A stretch of 28,184 nucleotides of DNA from a virus, in IMG/VR virus record IMGVR_UViG_3300050166_000169, positions 1-28,184 of that record; one strand, given 5' to 3'. How positions within the stretch are numbered: the first letter of the stretch is position 1; every line of letters begins with the position of its first letter. Positions 21,693-28,184 of the stretch are shown piece by piece. Under the pieces are notes generated by a model that had not been told where the DNA came from, did no database searches, and worked only from the letters and a program-made list of their open reading frames with translations. Position numbers and translations under genes: made by a program.

Positions 21693-22154
21693 ATGGGCGG
21701 ACGCAAGCCACTGCCGACTCAAGTCAAGCAGATCAAAGGGACCTTGCAGCCATGCCGGACCAACTATCACGAGCCTGTTCCAGAGGGCTTGCTGGTGGAG
21801 CCTCCGGACTACATGCCAGAAGGTGCCAAGGCCGCCTGGCGCTACGCGCTGGAATGTGCCCCGCCCACGCTGATCCGCAAGCTGGACATGTCTGTGCTGG
21901 AGATCTGGGCCTGTGCGGCAGACCTGTACCGACAGGCCCAGGCGGGCATCGGCAAAACGGGACTCTTGGTGAAGGCGCCTCACAGCGGTGTGCCCATGCA
22001 GTCGCCGTACTTGGCCATTGCCAACAAGCAGGCCCAGATCATGACCAAGGCTGCGATCGAGATGGGGTTCACGCCTGCATCGCGTTCGCGCATCTCCATT
22101 CCAAACGAGCGACCGGGCGAAGAGCTCGATCTCTGGGAGGACATTGTTGGGTAA
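21693..22154 (+). CDS. Small terminase subunit (P27 family)
   Basis: A 153-residue DNA-recognition subunit of the packaging motor. The start 'MGGRKPLPTQVKQIKGT' is the signature opening of P27-type small terminases, followed by the helical segment 'PEGAKAAWRYALECAPPTLIRKLDMSVLEIWACAADLYRQAQ' and the end 'NERPGEELDLWEDIVG', with 'SPYLAIANKQAQIMTKAAIEMGFTPASRSRI' before it. It selects the phage DNA and positions the large subunit. Encoded 15 bases before the large terminase. A competing frame at 21614-22276 in another phase is a shadow. Confidence 0.93.
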   Translation: MGGRKPLPTQVKQIKGTLQPCRTNYHEPVPEGLLVEPPDYMPEGAKAAWRYALECAPPTLIRKLDMSVLEIWACAADLYRQAQAGIGKTGLLVKAPHSGVPMQSPYLAIANKQAQIMTKAAIEMGFTPASRSRISIPNERPGEELDLWEDIVG

Positions 22155-22169
22155 GACCGAGAGCAAACG

Positions 22170-23837
22170 ATGAGTGGATATGCCGCGAGCGCCAAACAAT
22201 ATGCACAGCGCGTCGTATCGGGAGAGATCCTGACCTGCGAGTGGGTTCAGAAGGCCTGCAAACGTCAACTCGATGACCTGATCCGCTTCAAGCGCAAGAG
22301 CAGCATTTACCAGTTCAACCCGGAGCTGCTTGATCGGTACGGCAGGCCTTACCGACCCGCAGACAACCTCTGTGCCTTCATCGAGCGCCTGCCTCACGTC
22401 AAAGGCCCACTGGCCAGCAAGATGATTGTTCTGGAGCCATGGCAGGTGTTCATTCTGTCCACGGTCTTTGGGTGGGTCAAATCGGACGGTAAGCGCCGTT
22501 TCAGGCGTTCCTACATCGAGGTGCCACGAGGCAATGCCAAGTCCACCTTGTCATCGGCGGTGGGTTTGTACATGCTGGCGGCCGACCGCGAGGGTGGCGC
22601 CGAGGTGTACTCGCTCGCCACCACCCGCGATCAGGCCCGCATCGTCTTTGGCGATGCCCAGACCATGGCACGCCTGAGCCCGGGATTTCGGAACCGGTTT
22701 GCGGTGAACGTCGGTGCGCACAACATGCATGTGCTCCAGACTGGCTCCAAGTTCGAAGCGCTCTCGGCTGAGGGCTCGACGCTGGACGGCCTGAACATCC
22801 ACTTCGGTTGTATTGACGAGCTGCACGCCCACAAGACCCGAACGGTCTATGACGTGGTGGAGACCGGCACCGGCAAGCGGGACAACTCATTGCTGTGGGT
22901 GATCACCACGGCTGGCAGCAACCGCTCAGGAATTTGTTACGAGGTCAGAAGCTTTGTCACCAAGCTGCTGAACCGAGTGTTCGAGGACGACTCTCAGTTC
23001 GGGATCATTTACGGCCTCGATGAAGGGGACGACTGGACGATCAAGGACTCCCTCATCAAGGCCAACCCCAACTGGGGCATCTCGGTGCGCGAGGAGATCC
23101 TGGTGCCCCTGCAGGCCAAGGCCATGCAGTTGCCCAGCGCGGTCAACAACTTCAAGCGAGCCTGGGACGCAGGCACCAATCCGGATCTGGAGTTGGACCA
23201 GTTTCTCGGGCAACCCTGTTGGGTGGGCCTGGACCTGGCCAGCAAGACGGACATTGCGGCGCTGGTCATGGTGTTTCAGCACCCTGACCCCAACGACAAC
23301 ATGCGTGACGCATATGCCGTGTTTGGCAAGTACTACCTACCCGAGGACACGGTCCAGGCTGCTGGCAACAGCCAGTACGAGGGCTGGGCCCATACCGGAC
23401 GCCTGTCTGTGACGCCGGGCAACGTGATCGACTTCAGCTGGATCGAGGCCGATTTGCAGGACATCGCAACCCGGTTTTCGGTGGAAGCCGTAGCCTTCGA
23501 CCCGTTCCAGGCCACGCAGCTCTCAACTCGGATGCTCTCTGAGGGCCTGCCCATGATCGAAGTTCGTCCCACGGTGCTCAATTTCAGCGAGCCGATGAAG
23601 ACGCTTGAAGCCTTGGTCCTGCAAAAGAAGCTCGCCCATGACGGCGACCCGGTATTGGCCTGGATGGCCAGCAACGTGGTGGCCCACACGGACGTCAAAG
23701 ACAACATTTACCCGCGCAAGGAGCGAGCAGAAAACAAGATCGACGGCATCGTGGCACTGATCATGGCCCTTTCACGGGCGATCAAACCGGGGGACTCGGT
23801 GGTGCTGGGATCCGACTACGAGCTGATGCTGCTCTAA
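22170..23837 (+). CDS. Large terminase subunit (ATPase-nuclease)
   Basis: A 555-residue motor protein that cuts the concatemer and pumps DNA into the prohead. The ATPase part contains the Walker A-like 'VPRGNAKSTLSS' at about 116-127, and a Walker B 'IHFGCIDELHAHKT' at about 210-223, with the DEAD-like 'DEL'. The nuclease half (about 345-555) shows the RNase H-like acidic residues in 'WVGLDLASKTDIAAL', 'VEAVAFDPFQATQ' and 'ENKIDGIVALIMALSRA'. Length, motifs and order match the HK97-type large terminase family. ATG start; weak RBS, 15 bases after the small subunit, so coupled. It ends 32 bases before the portal gene. Confidence 0.95.
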   Translation: MSGYAASAKQYAQRVVSGEILTCEWVQKACKRQLDDLIRFKRKSSIYQFNPELLDRYGRPYRPADNLCAFIERLPHVKGPLASKMIVLEPWQVFILSTVFGWVKSDGKRRFRRSYIEVPRGNAKSTLSSAVGLYMLAADREGGAEVYSLATTRDQARIVFGDAQTMARLSPGFRNRFAVNVGAHNMHVLQTGSKFEALSAEGSTLDGLNIHFGCIDELHAHKTRTVYDVVETGTGKRDNSLLWVITTAGSNRSGICYEVRSFVTKLLNRVFEDDSQFGIIYGLDEGDDWTIKDSLIKANPNWGISVREEILVPLQAKAMQLPSAVNNFKRAWDAGTNPDLELDQFLGQPCWVGLDLASKTDIAALVMVFQHPDPNDNMRDAYAVFGKYYLPEDTVQAAGNSQYEGWAHTGRLSVTPGNVIDFSWIEADLQDIATRFSVEAVAFDPFQATQLSTRMLSEGLPMIEVRPTVLNFSEPMKTLEALVLQKKLAHDGDPVLAWMASNVVAHTDVKDNIYPRKERAENKIDGIVALIMALSRAIKPGDSVVLGSDYELMLL

Positions 23838-23869
23838 CGAGACGGCAGGCGCGTTTTCTGACACTACCG

Positions 23870-25354
23870 ATGGGAATCTTCAACCTCTTTGACCGATTCA
23901 AAGCTTCCGCAAGTGATCGCTCCCCATGGGGTGATTTCTTTTTTGAGCCTGTGTCGGTGCGCAGCGTCTCGGGCATGCGCGTCTCGGCCGATTCGGCCAT
24001 GCGCCTGGCAGCCGTCTATGCCTGCGTGCGCATCCTGTCTGAAACCATGGCCTCGCTGCCTCTGGTGGTCTATCGCGCTCGGGCAGATGGCGGCAAGGAC
24101 CGGGTGACGGACCACTGGCTCTACCGCTTGTTGGGCAAGAAGCCCAACCGGTACCAGAACCCGTTCGAGTGGCGCGAGATGCTGCAGGGGCACCTGGCCC
24201 TGCGTGGCAATGCCTTCTGCCAAATTCTGGCCAACGGCCGGGGCGAGATCACCGAGCTGATCCCTATCCATCCGGACCGGGTGCGAATGGAACTGCTCAC
24301 TGAAGGTGACTACCGATATCGGATTCAGAACCAGGCAGGCCACGAAATGATCCTGCCTCGCGGCGAGGTCTGGCACCTGCGGGGTTTGTCCTCGGACGGT
24401 CTGCTGGGCTTGAGTCCCATCGAGCTTTCCCGTGAGAGCCTGGGCATGGCATTGGCCGCGCAGGACTATGGCGCCCGGTTTTTCAACAACGATGCCAAAC
24501 CCACGGGCGGCTGGATCGAGTTCCCGGGCAACTTCAAGGACGCCGAAGCCAAGAAGGTATTTCGTGAGTCCTACCAGCAGGCGCAGTCCGGAGCGAACCG
24601 GGGCAAGGTGCTGGTGCTGGAAAACGGCATGAAGTTCCACGAGGTGGGCGTCACCAACAAGGACGCCCAGTTCCTGGAGCTGCGCAAGTTTCAGATCACG
24701 GACATCGCTCGCCTGTTTCGGGTGCCGCCACACATGATCGCGGACCTGGATCGGGCCACCTTCTCGAACATCGAGCAGCAAAGCCTGGAGTTCGTCATGC
24801 ACACCATGACGCCCTGGGCCGAGCGCTGGGAGGCTTCGATCGAAGCGGACCTGATGCTGGAAGGCGATGAGCTCGAAATCGAGTTTGACTTCGCCAACCT
24901 GATGCGCGGTGATGCGGCCAGCCGCTCGGCTTACTACCAAAGCGGCATCCAAAACGGCTGGCTCACCCGCAATGAGGCCCGTATCGCCGAGAACCTCAAC
25001 CCGATTTCTGGACTGGATCAGCCCCTTCGCCCGCTCAACATGGTCGAAGAGGACGCGGCCGAGGCATTGGAGTCACAGACTGCAGCGGCAGACGGAACGC
25101 CCTCACCTGACGCAGACCCCGGGTCTGATCAGGCCATTCACCAGAGGCTGCGGGGTTTGGTTCATGTCAACGCACAGCGTCTGGCCCGTCGCATCAGCAG
25201 GACCGGTGCGATCGGACCCAAAGCAGTGAATTTGATCTCTGAGACCTTTGGTTTGACTCCATCACGGGTTGAGCAGTGGGCCGCCCATATTGAAACACCT
25301 ACCGATGAGCATGCACTGGCGCAAGCGCTCATCGAACTTGGAACGCATGAATGA
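23870..25354 (+). CDS. Portal protein (HK97 family)
   Basis: A 494-residue protein forming the twelve-fold ring through which DNA enters the head. The opening 'RSVSGMRVSADSAMRLAAVYACVRILSETMASLPLVVYR' and later 'NPFEWREMLQGHLALRGNAFCQI', 'SSDGLLGLSPIELSRESLGMALAAQDYGARFFNNDAKPTG' and 'DIARLFRVPPHMIADLDRATFSNIEQQSLEFVMHTMTPWAERWE' are classic HK97-portal segments in the expected order. The C-terminal 100 residues are variable and disordered, as usual. Its stop overlaps the protease start (ATGA, 25351-25354). The long antisense frame here is a shadow. Confidence 0.95.
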   Translation: MGIFNLFDRFKASASDRSPWGDFFFEPVSVRSVSGMRVSADSAMRLAAVYACVRILSETMASLPLVVYRARADGGKDRVTDHWLYRLLGKKPNRYQNPFEWREMLQGHLALRGNAFCQILANGRGEITELIPIHPDRVRMELLTEGDYRYRIQNQAGHEMILPRGEVWHLRGLSSDGLLGLSPIELSRESLGMALAAQDYGARFFNNDAKPTGGWIEFPGNFKDAEAKKVFRESYQQAQSGANRGKVLVLENGMKFHEVGVTNKDAQFLELRKFQITDIARLFRVPPHMIADLDRATFSNIEQQSLEFVMHTMTPWAERWEASIEADLMLEGDELEIEFDFANLMRGDAASRSAYYQSGIQNGWLTRNEARIAENLNPISGLDQPLRPLNMVEEDAAEALESQTAAADGTPSPDADPGSDQAIHQRLRGLVHVNAQRLARRISRTGAIGPKAVNLISETFGLTPSRVEQWAAHIETPTDEHALAQALIELGTHE

Positions 25355-26289
25355 ACAAGCAACTTCTGATCTCTGAATTTTTGACCACGCCCTGGGCGTT
25401 GATGCCCGAGCGTCTGCAGGCCATGACTGCCGTCCTCACCCGTTGGTCTTCTGACGTGTCCCCCAGCGACGAGACGCTGTTTCAGATCAATACGGACCGT
25501 GTGCTGCGCGACACGCGCAAACAGTTCGCAACAGATCGTGCCGCGTCTAATACCGGAGCTGGCATCGCGGTCTTACCCCTGTATGGGGTGGTCACGCAGC
25601 GCGGCAACATGGTCGATGACATCTCGGGGCCGGGCAGCACCAGCACCCAGAAATTCACAAGCGCATTACGCCAGGTCCTGGCGGATGACACGGTGGGTCA
25701 GATCCTGATCGACATCGACAGCCCCGGCGGCAGCGTCTACGGTGTGGCCGAGTTGGCCGCTGAGATCGTCAAAGCCCGGGCCCAAAAGCCCGTGGTGGCA
25801 GTGGCTAACAGCCTGGCCGCCTCTGCCGCTTACTGGATCGGTTGCTCAGCTGGTGAGTTCTACGTCACCCCGGGTGGTGAGGTGGGCTCCATTGGGGTCT
25901 GGCAGGCCCACTTTGATTACTCGAAGGCGCTGGAAGAGGAAGGGGTCAAACCCACCCTGATCTCGGCAGGCAAGTTCAAGGTCGAGGGCAACCCTTATGT
26001 GCCGCTGGACCGAGAAGCGCAGGCCTTCATGCAGTCCCGCGTGGACGACTACTACAACGCCTTTATCAAAGCCGTGGCCAAGGGCCGAGGCGTTTCGGTT
26101 GCCGATGTGCGTGACGGCATGGGCGAGGGGCGGGTGCTGGGTGCCGATGCGGCGCTTGCCGCCAAGATGGTGGACGGCATTGCCACCTTCGACGATGTGC
26201 TGGCCAAGATGCAAAAGAAAGCCGTCCCTCAAAAGCCATCGGGTGCTTCCCGCCTTGGACGGGCCCGAGCAGCGCTTGCGCTGATCTGA
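25351..26289 (+). CDS. Prohead protease, S49 (SppA/protein C-like) family
   Basis: A 312-residue serine peptidase that trims scaffold and capsid proteins during head maturation. 'VGQILIDIDSPGGSVYGVAELAAEI' (115-139) is the crotonase-like strand-turn of S49 enzymes; the nucleophile is Ser158 in 'NSLAASAAYWIG' and the general base is Lys208 or Lys210 in 'LISAGKFKVEGNPY'. 'GGEVGSIGVW' (175-184) completes the fold. The more frequent U35 prohead protease is absent here; an S49 enzyme takes its place, as in lambda and many betaproteobacterial phages. Starts in an ATGA overlap with the portal gene. Confidence 0.93.
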   Translation: MNKQLLISEFLTTPWALMPERLQAMTAVLTRWSSDVSPSDETLFQINTDRVLRDTRKQFATDRAASNTGAGIAVLPLYGVVTQRGNMVDDISGPGSTSTQKFTSALRQVLADDTVGQILIDIDSPGGSVYGVAELAAEIVKARAQKPVVAVANSLAASAAYWIGCSAGEFYVTPGGEVGSIGVWQAHFDYSKALEEEGVKPTLISAGKFKVEGNPYVPLDREAQAFMQSRVDDYYNAFIKAVAKGRGVSVADVRDGMGEGRVLGADAALAAKMVDGIATFDDVLAKMQKKAVPQKPSGASRLGRARAALALI

Positions 26290-26318
26290 CCCCGTACAGA
26301 TTCCGTTTCCCCAATTCA

Positions 26319-26403
26319 GCAGTCCTCCGTTGAGGGCTGCCGACCACCTGCGACCCGTTGGTCGCGCCTCAAACCGCCGCCCCGTGCTTGCTGCCTGGGC
26401 GGC
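26319..26403 (+). promoter_or_regulatory. Three stacked hairpins before the capsid gene
   Basis: In the 138-base gap before the major capsid gene there are three stems in series: GCAGTCCTC/GAGGGCTGC with loop CGTT (26319-26340), GCGACC/GGTCGC with loop CGTT (26350-26365), and GCCGCCC/GGGCGGC with a 14-base loop (26376-26403) followed by ATTTTC. The last could act as a weak terminator; all three would stabilise a processed capsid mRNA from its 5' end. No promoter was recognised. Stems are read directly; role is inferred. Confidence 0.65.
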
Positions 26404-26427
26404 ATTTTCATATCTGGAGCAACACCA

Positions 26428-27759
26428 ATGAGTAAGCAATTGCGCGAGCTTCAAGCTCGCAAAGCCACCCTGGTCAAGGACGCCCGTGCCCTGACCGATA
26501 TCGCCGCATCTGAAGAGCGCGACATGACCGATGAGGAGTTGAATGCGTTCAACGCCCTTAAGGCCAAGATCGAGGCCGCATCAGCAGCCATCGACCGCGA
26601 GGCTGCCCTGATCGCCGAAGAGGCGCATATGGCCAATGTGGCCCATTCAGCAGTCTCCCATGGTCACACAGCCACGGTAATTTCCGTCACCGACAACCTC
26701 GAAGTTGATCCCAAGCACGGCTTCAAAACCGTGGGCGACTTCCTCAAAACCGTGCGTCAGGCTCAAAACCCCGGCAGCGCCATCGACGAGCGTCTCCTGA
26801 TTGGCTCCGGTCGCGGTGCCGTCGCCCCTGCCTCTTTTGGCAACGAAGGCTCGGCGCAAGACGGTGGCTTTTTGGTGCCGCCCCAATTCGCTCAAGAAAT
26901 CTTCCAGCTCTCCCTGGGTGAAGACTCCTTGCTGCCGCTGACCGACAACGTCGAGATCACGGGCAACACCATGGCCTTCCCCAAGGATGAGACCACGCCC
27001 TGGGGCACCAACGGCATCCGAGCCTACTGGCAAGGTGAAGCCAATCCGGCCGGTGCCACTAAACCGGTGCTGGGTCTGTCTACCCTGCGCCTCAAAAAGC
27101 TCATGGCCCTGGTGCCGGTGACGGATGAGCTGCTGGACGACACCAATGCGCTGTCGACCTACCTGCCCGACAAGATCGCCACGTCCATTCGCTGGAAGAC
27201 CAACGAGTCGATCCTGTTTGGCGCTGGCACCGGCCTGCCTGTGGGCTGCATGACCAATGCGACCACGGTGACGGTGGCCAAGGAGTCGGGCCAGGCCGCC
27301 CAGACCCTTCTGGCCCAGAACCTGGCCAAGATGATTTCTCGCCTGCCGCCAGGCTCATTTGGCAAGGCCGTGTGGATCGTCAACAACGACGTGTTGCCAG
27401 CTCTTTTTACGCTCATGCTGGGCAACTACCCGATTTACCTGCCAACAGGATTGCCCGTTGGGGGCATCCAGGTCTCGCCCTACGGCACATTGCTCGGTCG
27501 CCCGGTGTTCGTCTCTCAGCACGCCAACAGCTTTTCTGCGGCGGGCGATGTGTTGCTGGCCGACCTGTCGTACTACCAGACCATCACCAAGGCCGGTGGC
27601 ATGCAAACGGCCACTTCCATGCACCTGTACTTCGATGCGGACCTCACGGCTTTCCGCACCACGTTCCGCATGGACGGCCAGTCCAAGATCGCCGCGCCGA
27701 TCTCCCCCGCCAAGGGCAGCACGACCATGTCGCCCTTTGTCCAACTGGGCGCACGTTGA
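26428..27759 (+). CDS. Major capsid protein (HK97 fold)
   Basis: A 443-residue shell protein. Residues 1-75 ('SKQLRELQARKATLVKDARALTD...EELNAFNALKAKIEAASAAIDREAALIAEEAH') form the coiled-coil delta/scaffold domain that the S49 protease should remove. The rest carries the HK97 fold features: 'SAQDGGFLVPPQFAQEIFQLSLGEDSLLPL' (start of the mature part and N-arm), 'WGTNGIRAYWQGEANPAG...TLRLKKLMALVPVTDELLDDT' (E-loop and spine helix area) and the C-terminal A domain 'IQVSPYGTLLGRPVFVSQHA'. Ribosome-binding site GGAG in TCTGGAGCAAC. No crosslink site can be claimed. Expected to be the most expressed gene, in keeping with the leader hairpins upstream. Confidence 0.96.
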   Translation: MSKQLRELQARKATLVKDARALTDIAASEERDMTDEELNAFNALKAKIEAASAAIDREAALIAEEAHMANVAHSAVSHGHTATVISVTDNLEVDPKHGFKTVGDFLKTVRQAQNPGSAIDERLLIGSGRGAVAPASFGNEGSAQDGGFLVPPQFAQEIFQLSLGEDSLLPLTDNVEITGNTMAFPKDETTPWGTNGIRAYWQGEANPAGATKPVLGLSTLRLKKLMALVPVTDELLDDTNALSTYLPDKIATSIRWKTNESILFGAGTGLPVGCMTNATTVTVAKESGQAAQTLLAQNLAKMISRLPPGSFGKAVWIVNNDVLPALFTLMLGNYPIYLPTGLPVGGIQVSPYGTLLGRPVFVSQHANSFSAAGDVLLADLSYYQTITKAGGMQTATSMHLYFDADLTAFRTTFRMDGQSKIAAPISPAKGSTTMSPFVQLGAR

Positions 27760-27788
27760 TCGTCGCCTGAACCCTAAGGAGAACTCTG

Positions 27789-28184
27789 ATGTTTCCAAAT
27801 GCAAAAGCCAGCGAGCAGCTGTCGATTTTGGCCACGCTCGACCCGGGCAACCAGGCAGTGGGTGTCGCCAACACTGGCTGGGTGCCGCTGAGCACCCACC
27901 ATGGCCTGCTGGCGCTGGTGCAAACCGGCGCTTTGGCCACAGGTGCCACGGTTGACGCCAAGCTGCAGCAGGCCCAGGACACCAATGGCACGGATGCCAA
28001 GGACGTGGCGGGTAAAGCCATCGCGCAGCTCACTCAGGCGAGCAACGGTGCCAACCGTCAGGCGCTCATCAACTTGCGCCCTGAAGAGCTCGATGTGAAC
28101 AATGGCTTTGCCTTCGTCCGCCTCGTGGTCACGGTGGCTGCCGCTGCAGCCAACACCTCGGCGCAGCTGCTGGGCGTCAACCCG
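27789..28184 (+). CDS. Phage head-module protein, partial at window end
   Basis: ATG at 27789 after AAGGAGA (27776-27782), open for 132 codons to the last base of the window, so the C-terminus is missing. The sequence begins 'MFPNAKASEQLSILATLDPGN' and is rich in Ala, Thr, Gly and Gln ('GALATGATVDAKLQQAQDTNGTDAKDV', 'VRLVVTVAAAAANTSAQLLGVNP'), as in small capsid-associated or decoration proteins. Its place directly after the major capsid gene suggests a head structural or head-joining role; I do not recognise the family by sequence alone. Confidence 0.82.
   Translation, partial: MFPNAKASEQLSILATLDPGNQAVGVANTGWVPLSTHHGLLALVQTGALATGATVDAKLQQAQDTNGTDAKDVAGKAIAQLTQASNGANRQALINLRPEELDVNNGFAFVRLVVTVAAAAANTSAQLLGVNP

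Larger units (their letters stand above)
283..28184. mobile_element. Integrated tailed-phage element (prophage), left part
   Basis: A large serine recombinase operon at the left end, a replication operon with a P4/D5-type primase-helicase, an HNH-terminase-portal-protease-capsid run and a cargo block together define a prophage with an HK97-type head. The left border must lie between the HU stop and the end of the recombinase operon (about 283-398), but I could not see an attachment core because the right end is missing. The right border is beyond the window. No canonical CI/Cro-type repressor gene was recognised, so control of lysogeny is unclear. Completeness cannot be judged from this window. 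Confidence 0.88.

Noticed and set aside
21375-22397. 340-codon antisense and 220-codon plus-strand alternative frame over the terminase genes
   Set aside because: Both overlap the well-supported HNH, small terminase and large terminase genes and have no recognisable content.
23864-24952. 362-codon antisense frame across the portal gene
   Set aside because: Same composition effect; the plus strand encodes an unmistakable HK97 portal.

Overview
This window holds the left end and more than half of an integrated, tailed-phage-type element (a prophage with HK97-like head genes) in a high-GC proteobacterium, most likely a member of the Burkholderiales. That placement rests on the HU protein at the left edge, the base composition, and the DUF3489/DUF6900/DUF2924 company. 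No tRNA, rRNA, CRISPR array or insertion sequence was recognised. The right end of the element is outside the window: the last gene, just after the major capsid protein, runs off the edge.

Layout. (1) 1-282: an HU-family DNA-binding protein, probably host, followed by a TTCG-loop hairpin. (2) 399-2897, minus strand: an integration operon of four genes joined by ATGA overlaps (small protein, DUF2924 protein, large serine recombinase, small HTH-like protein). (3) 2898-3187: a divergent control region with a near-consensus LexA/SOS box on a good promoter that reads into two unrecognised genes (3188-5393). (4) 5501-11893: cargo, most of it (about 5.5-10.4 kb) visibly more AT-rich than the rest. 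It comprises two HEPN-like proteins around a DUF6615 protein, a reverse transcriptase overlapping a PD-(D/E)XK-type nuclease gene, and an AbiE toxin-antitoxin pair with a long inverted-repeat operator. (5) 12003-17641, plus strand: early/replication operon (HTH protein, conserved phage proteins including DUF669-like and DUF6511, a P4/D5-type primase-helicase, and a DUF6362 protein). (6) 17642-18149: non-coding-looking stretch with a 13-bp inverted repeat and iteron-like repeats. (7) 18150-21051: ParB-domain DNA methyltransferase, DUF6933 protein, and a minus-strand trio (DUF6900, DUF3489, hypothetical). (8) 21158-28184: packaging and head module in canonical order: HNH endonuclease, small and large terminase, portal, S49 protease, major capsid protein, next head gene.

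How it works together. The serine recombinase inserts and probably excises the element; the primase-helicase copies its DNA; HNH and terminase cut and package it through the portal into an HK97-fold shell matured by the S49 protease. The genes between integration and replication modules are not needed for any of this and look like lysogenic-conversion cargo directed at other phages. The most interesting candidate for an undescribed system is the RT plus nuclease operon at 7918-10327, with a leader that can pair with its own ribosome-binding site. Second is the SOS-box-controlled gene pair at 3188-5393. All functional statements come from reading motifs by eye; no database search was possible.
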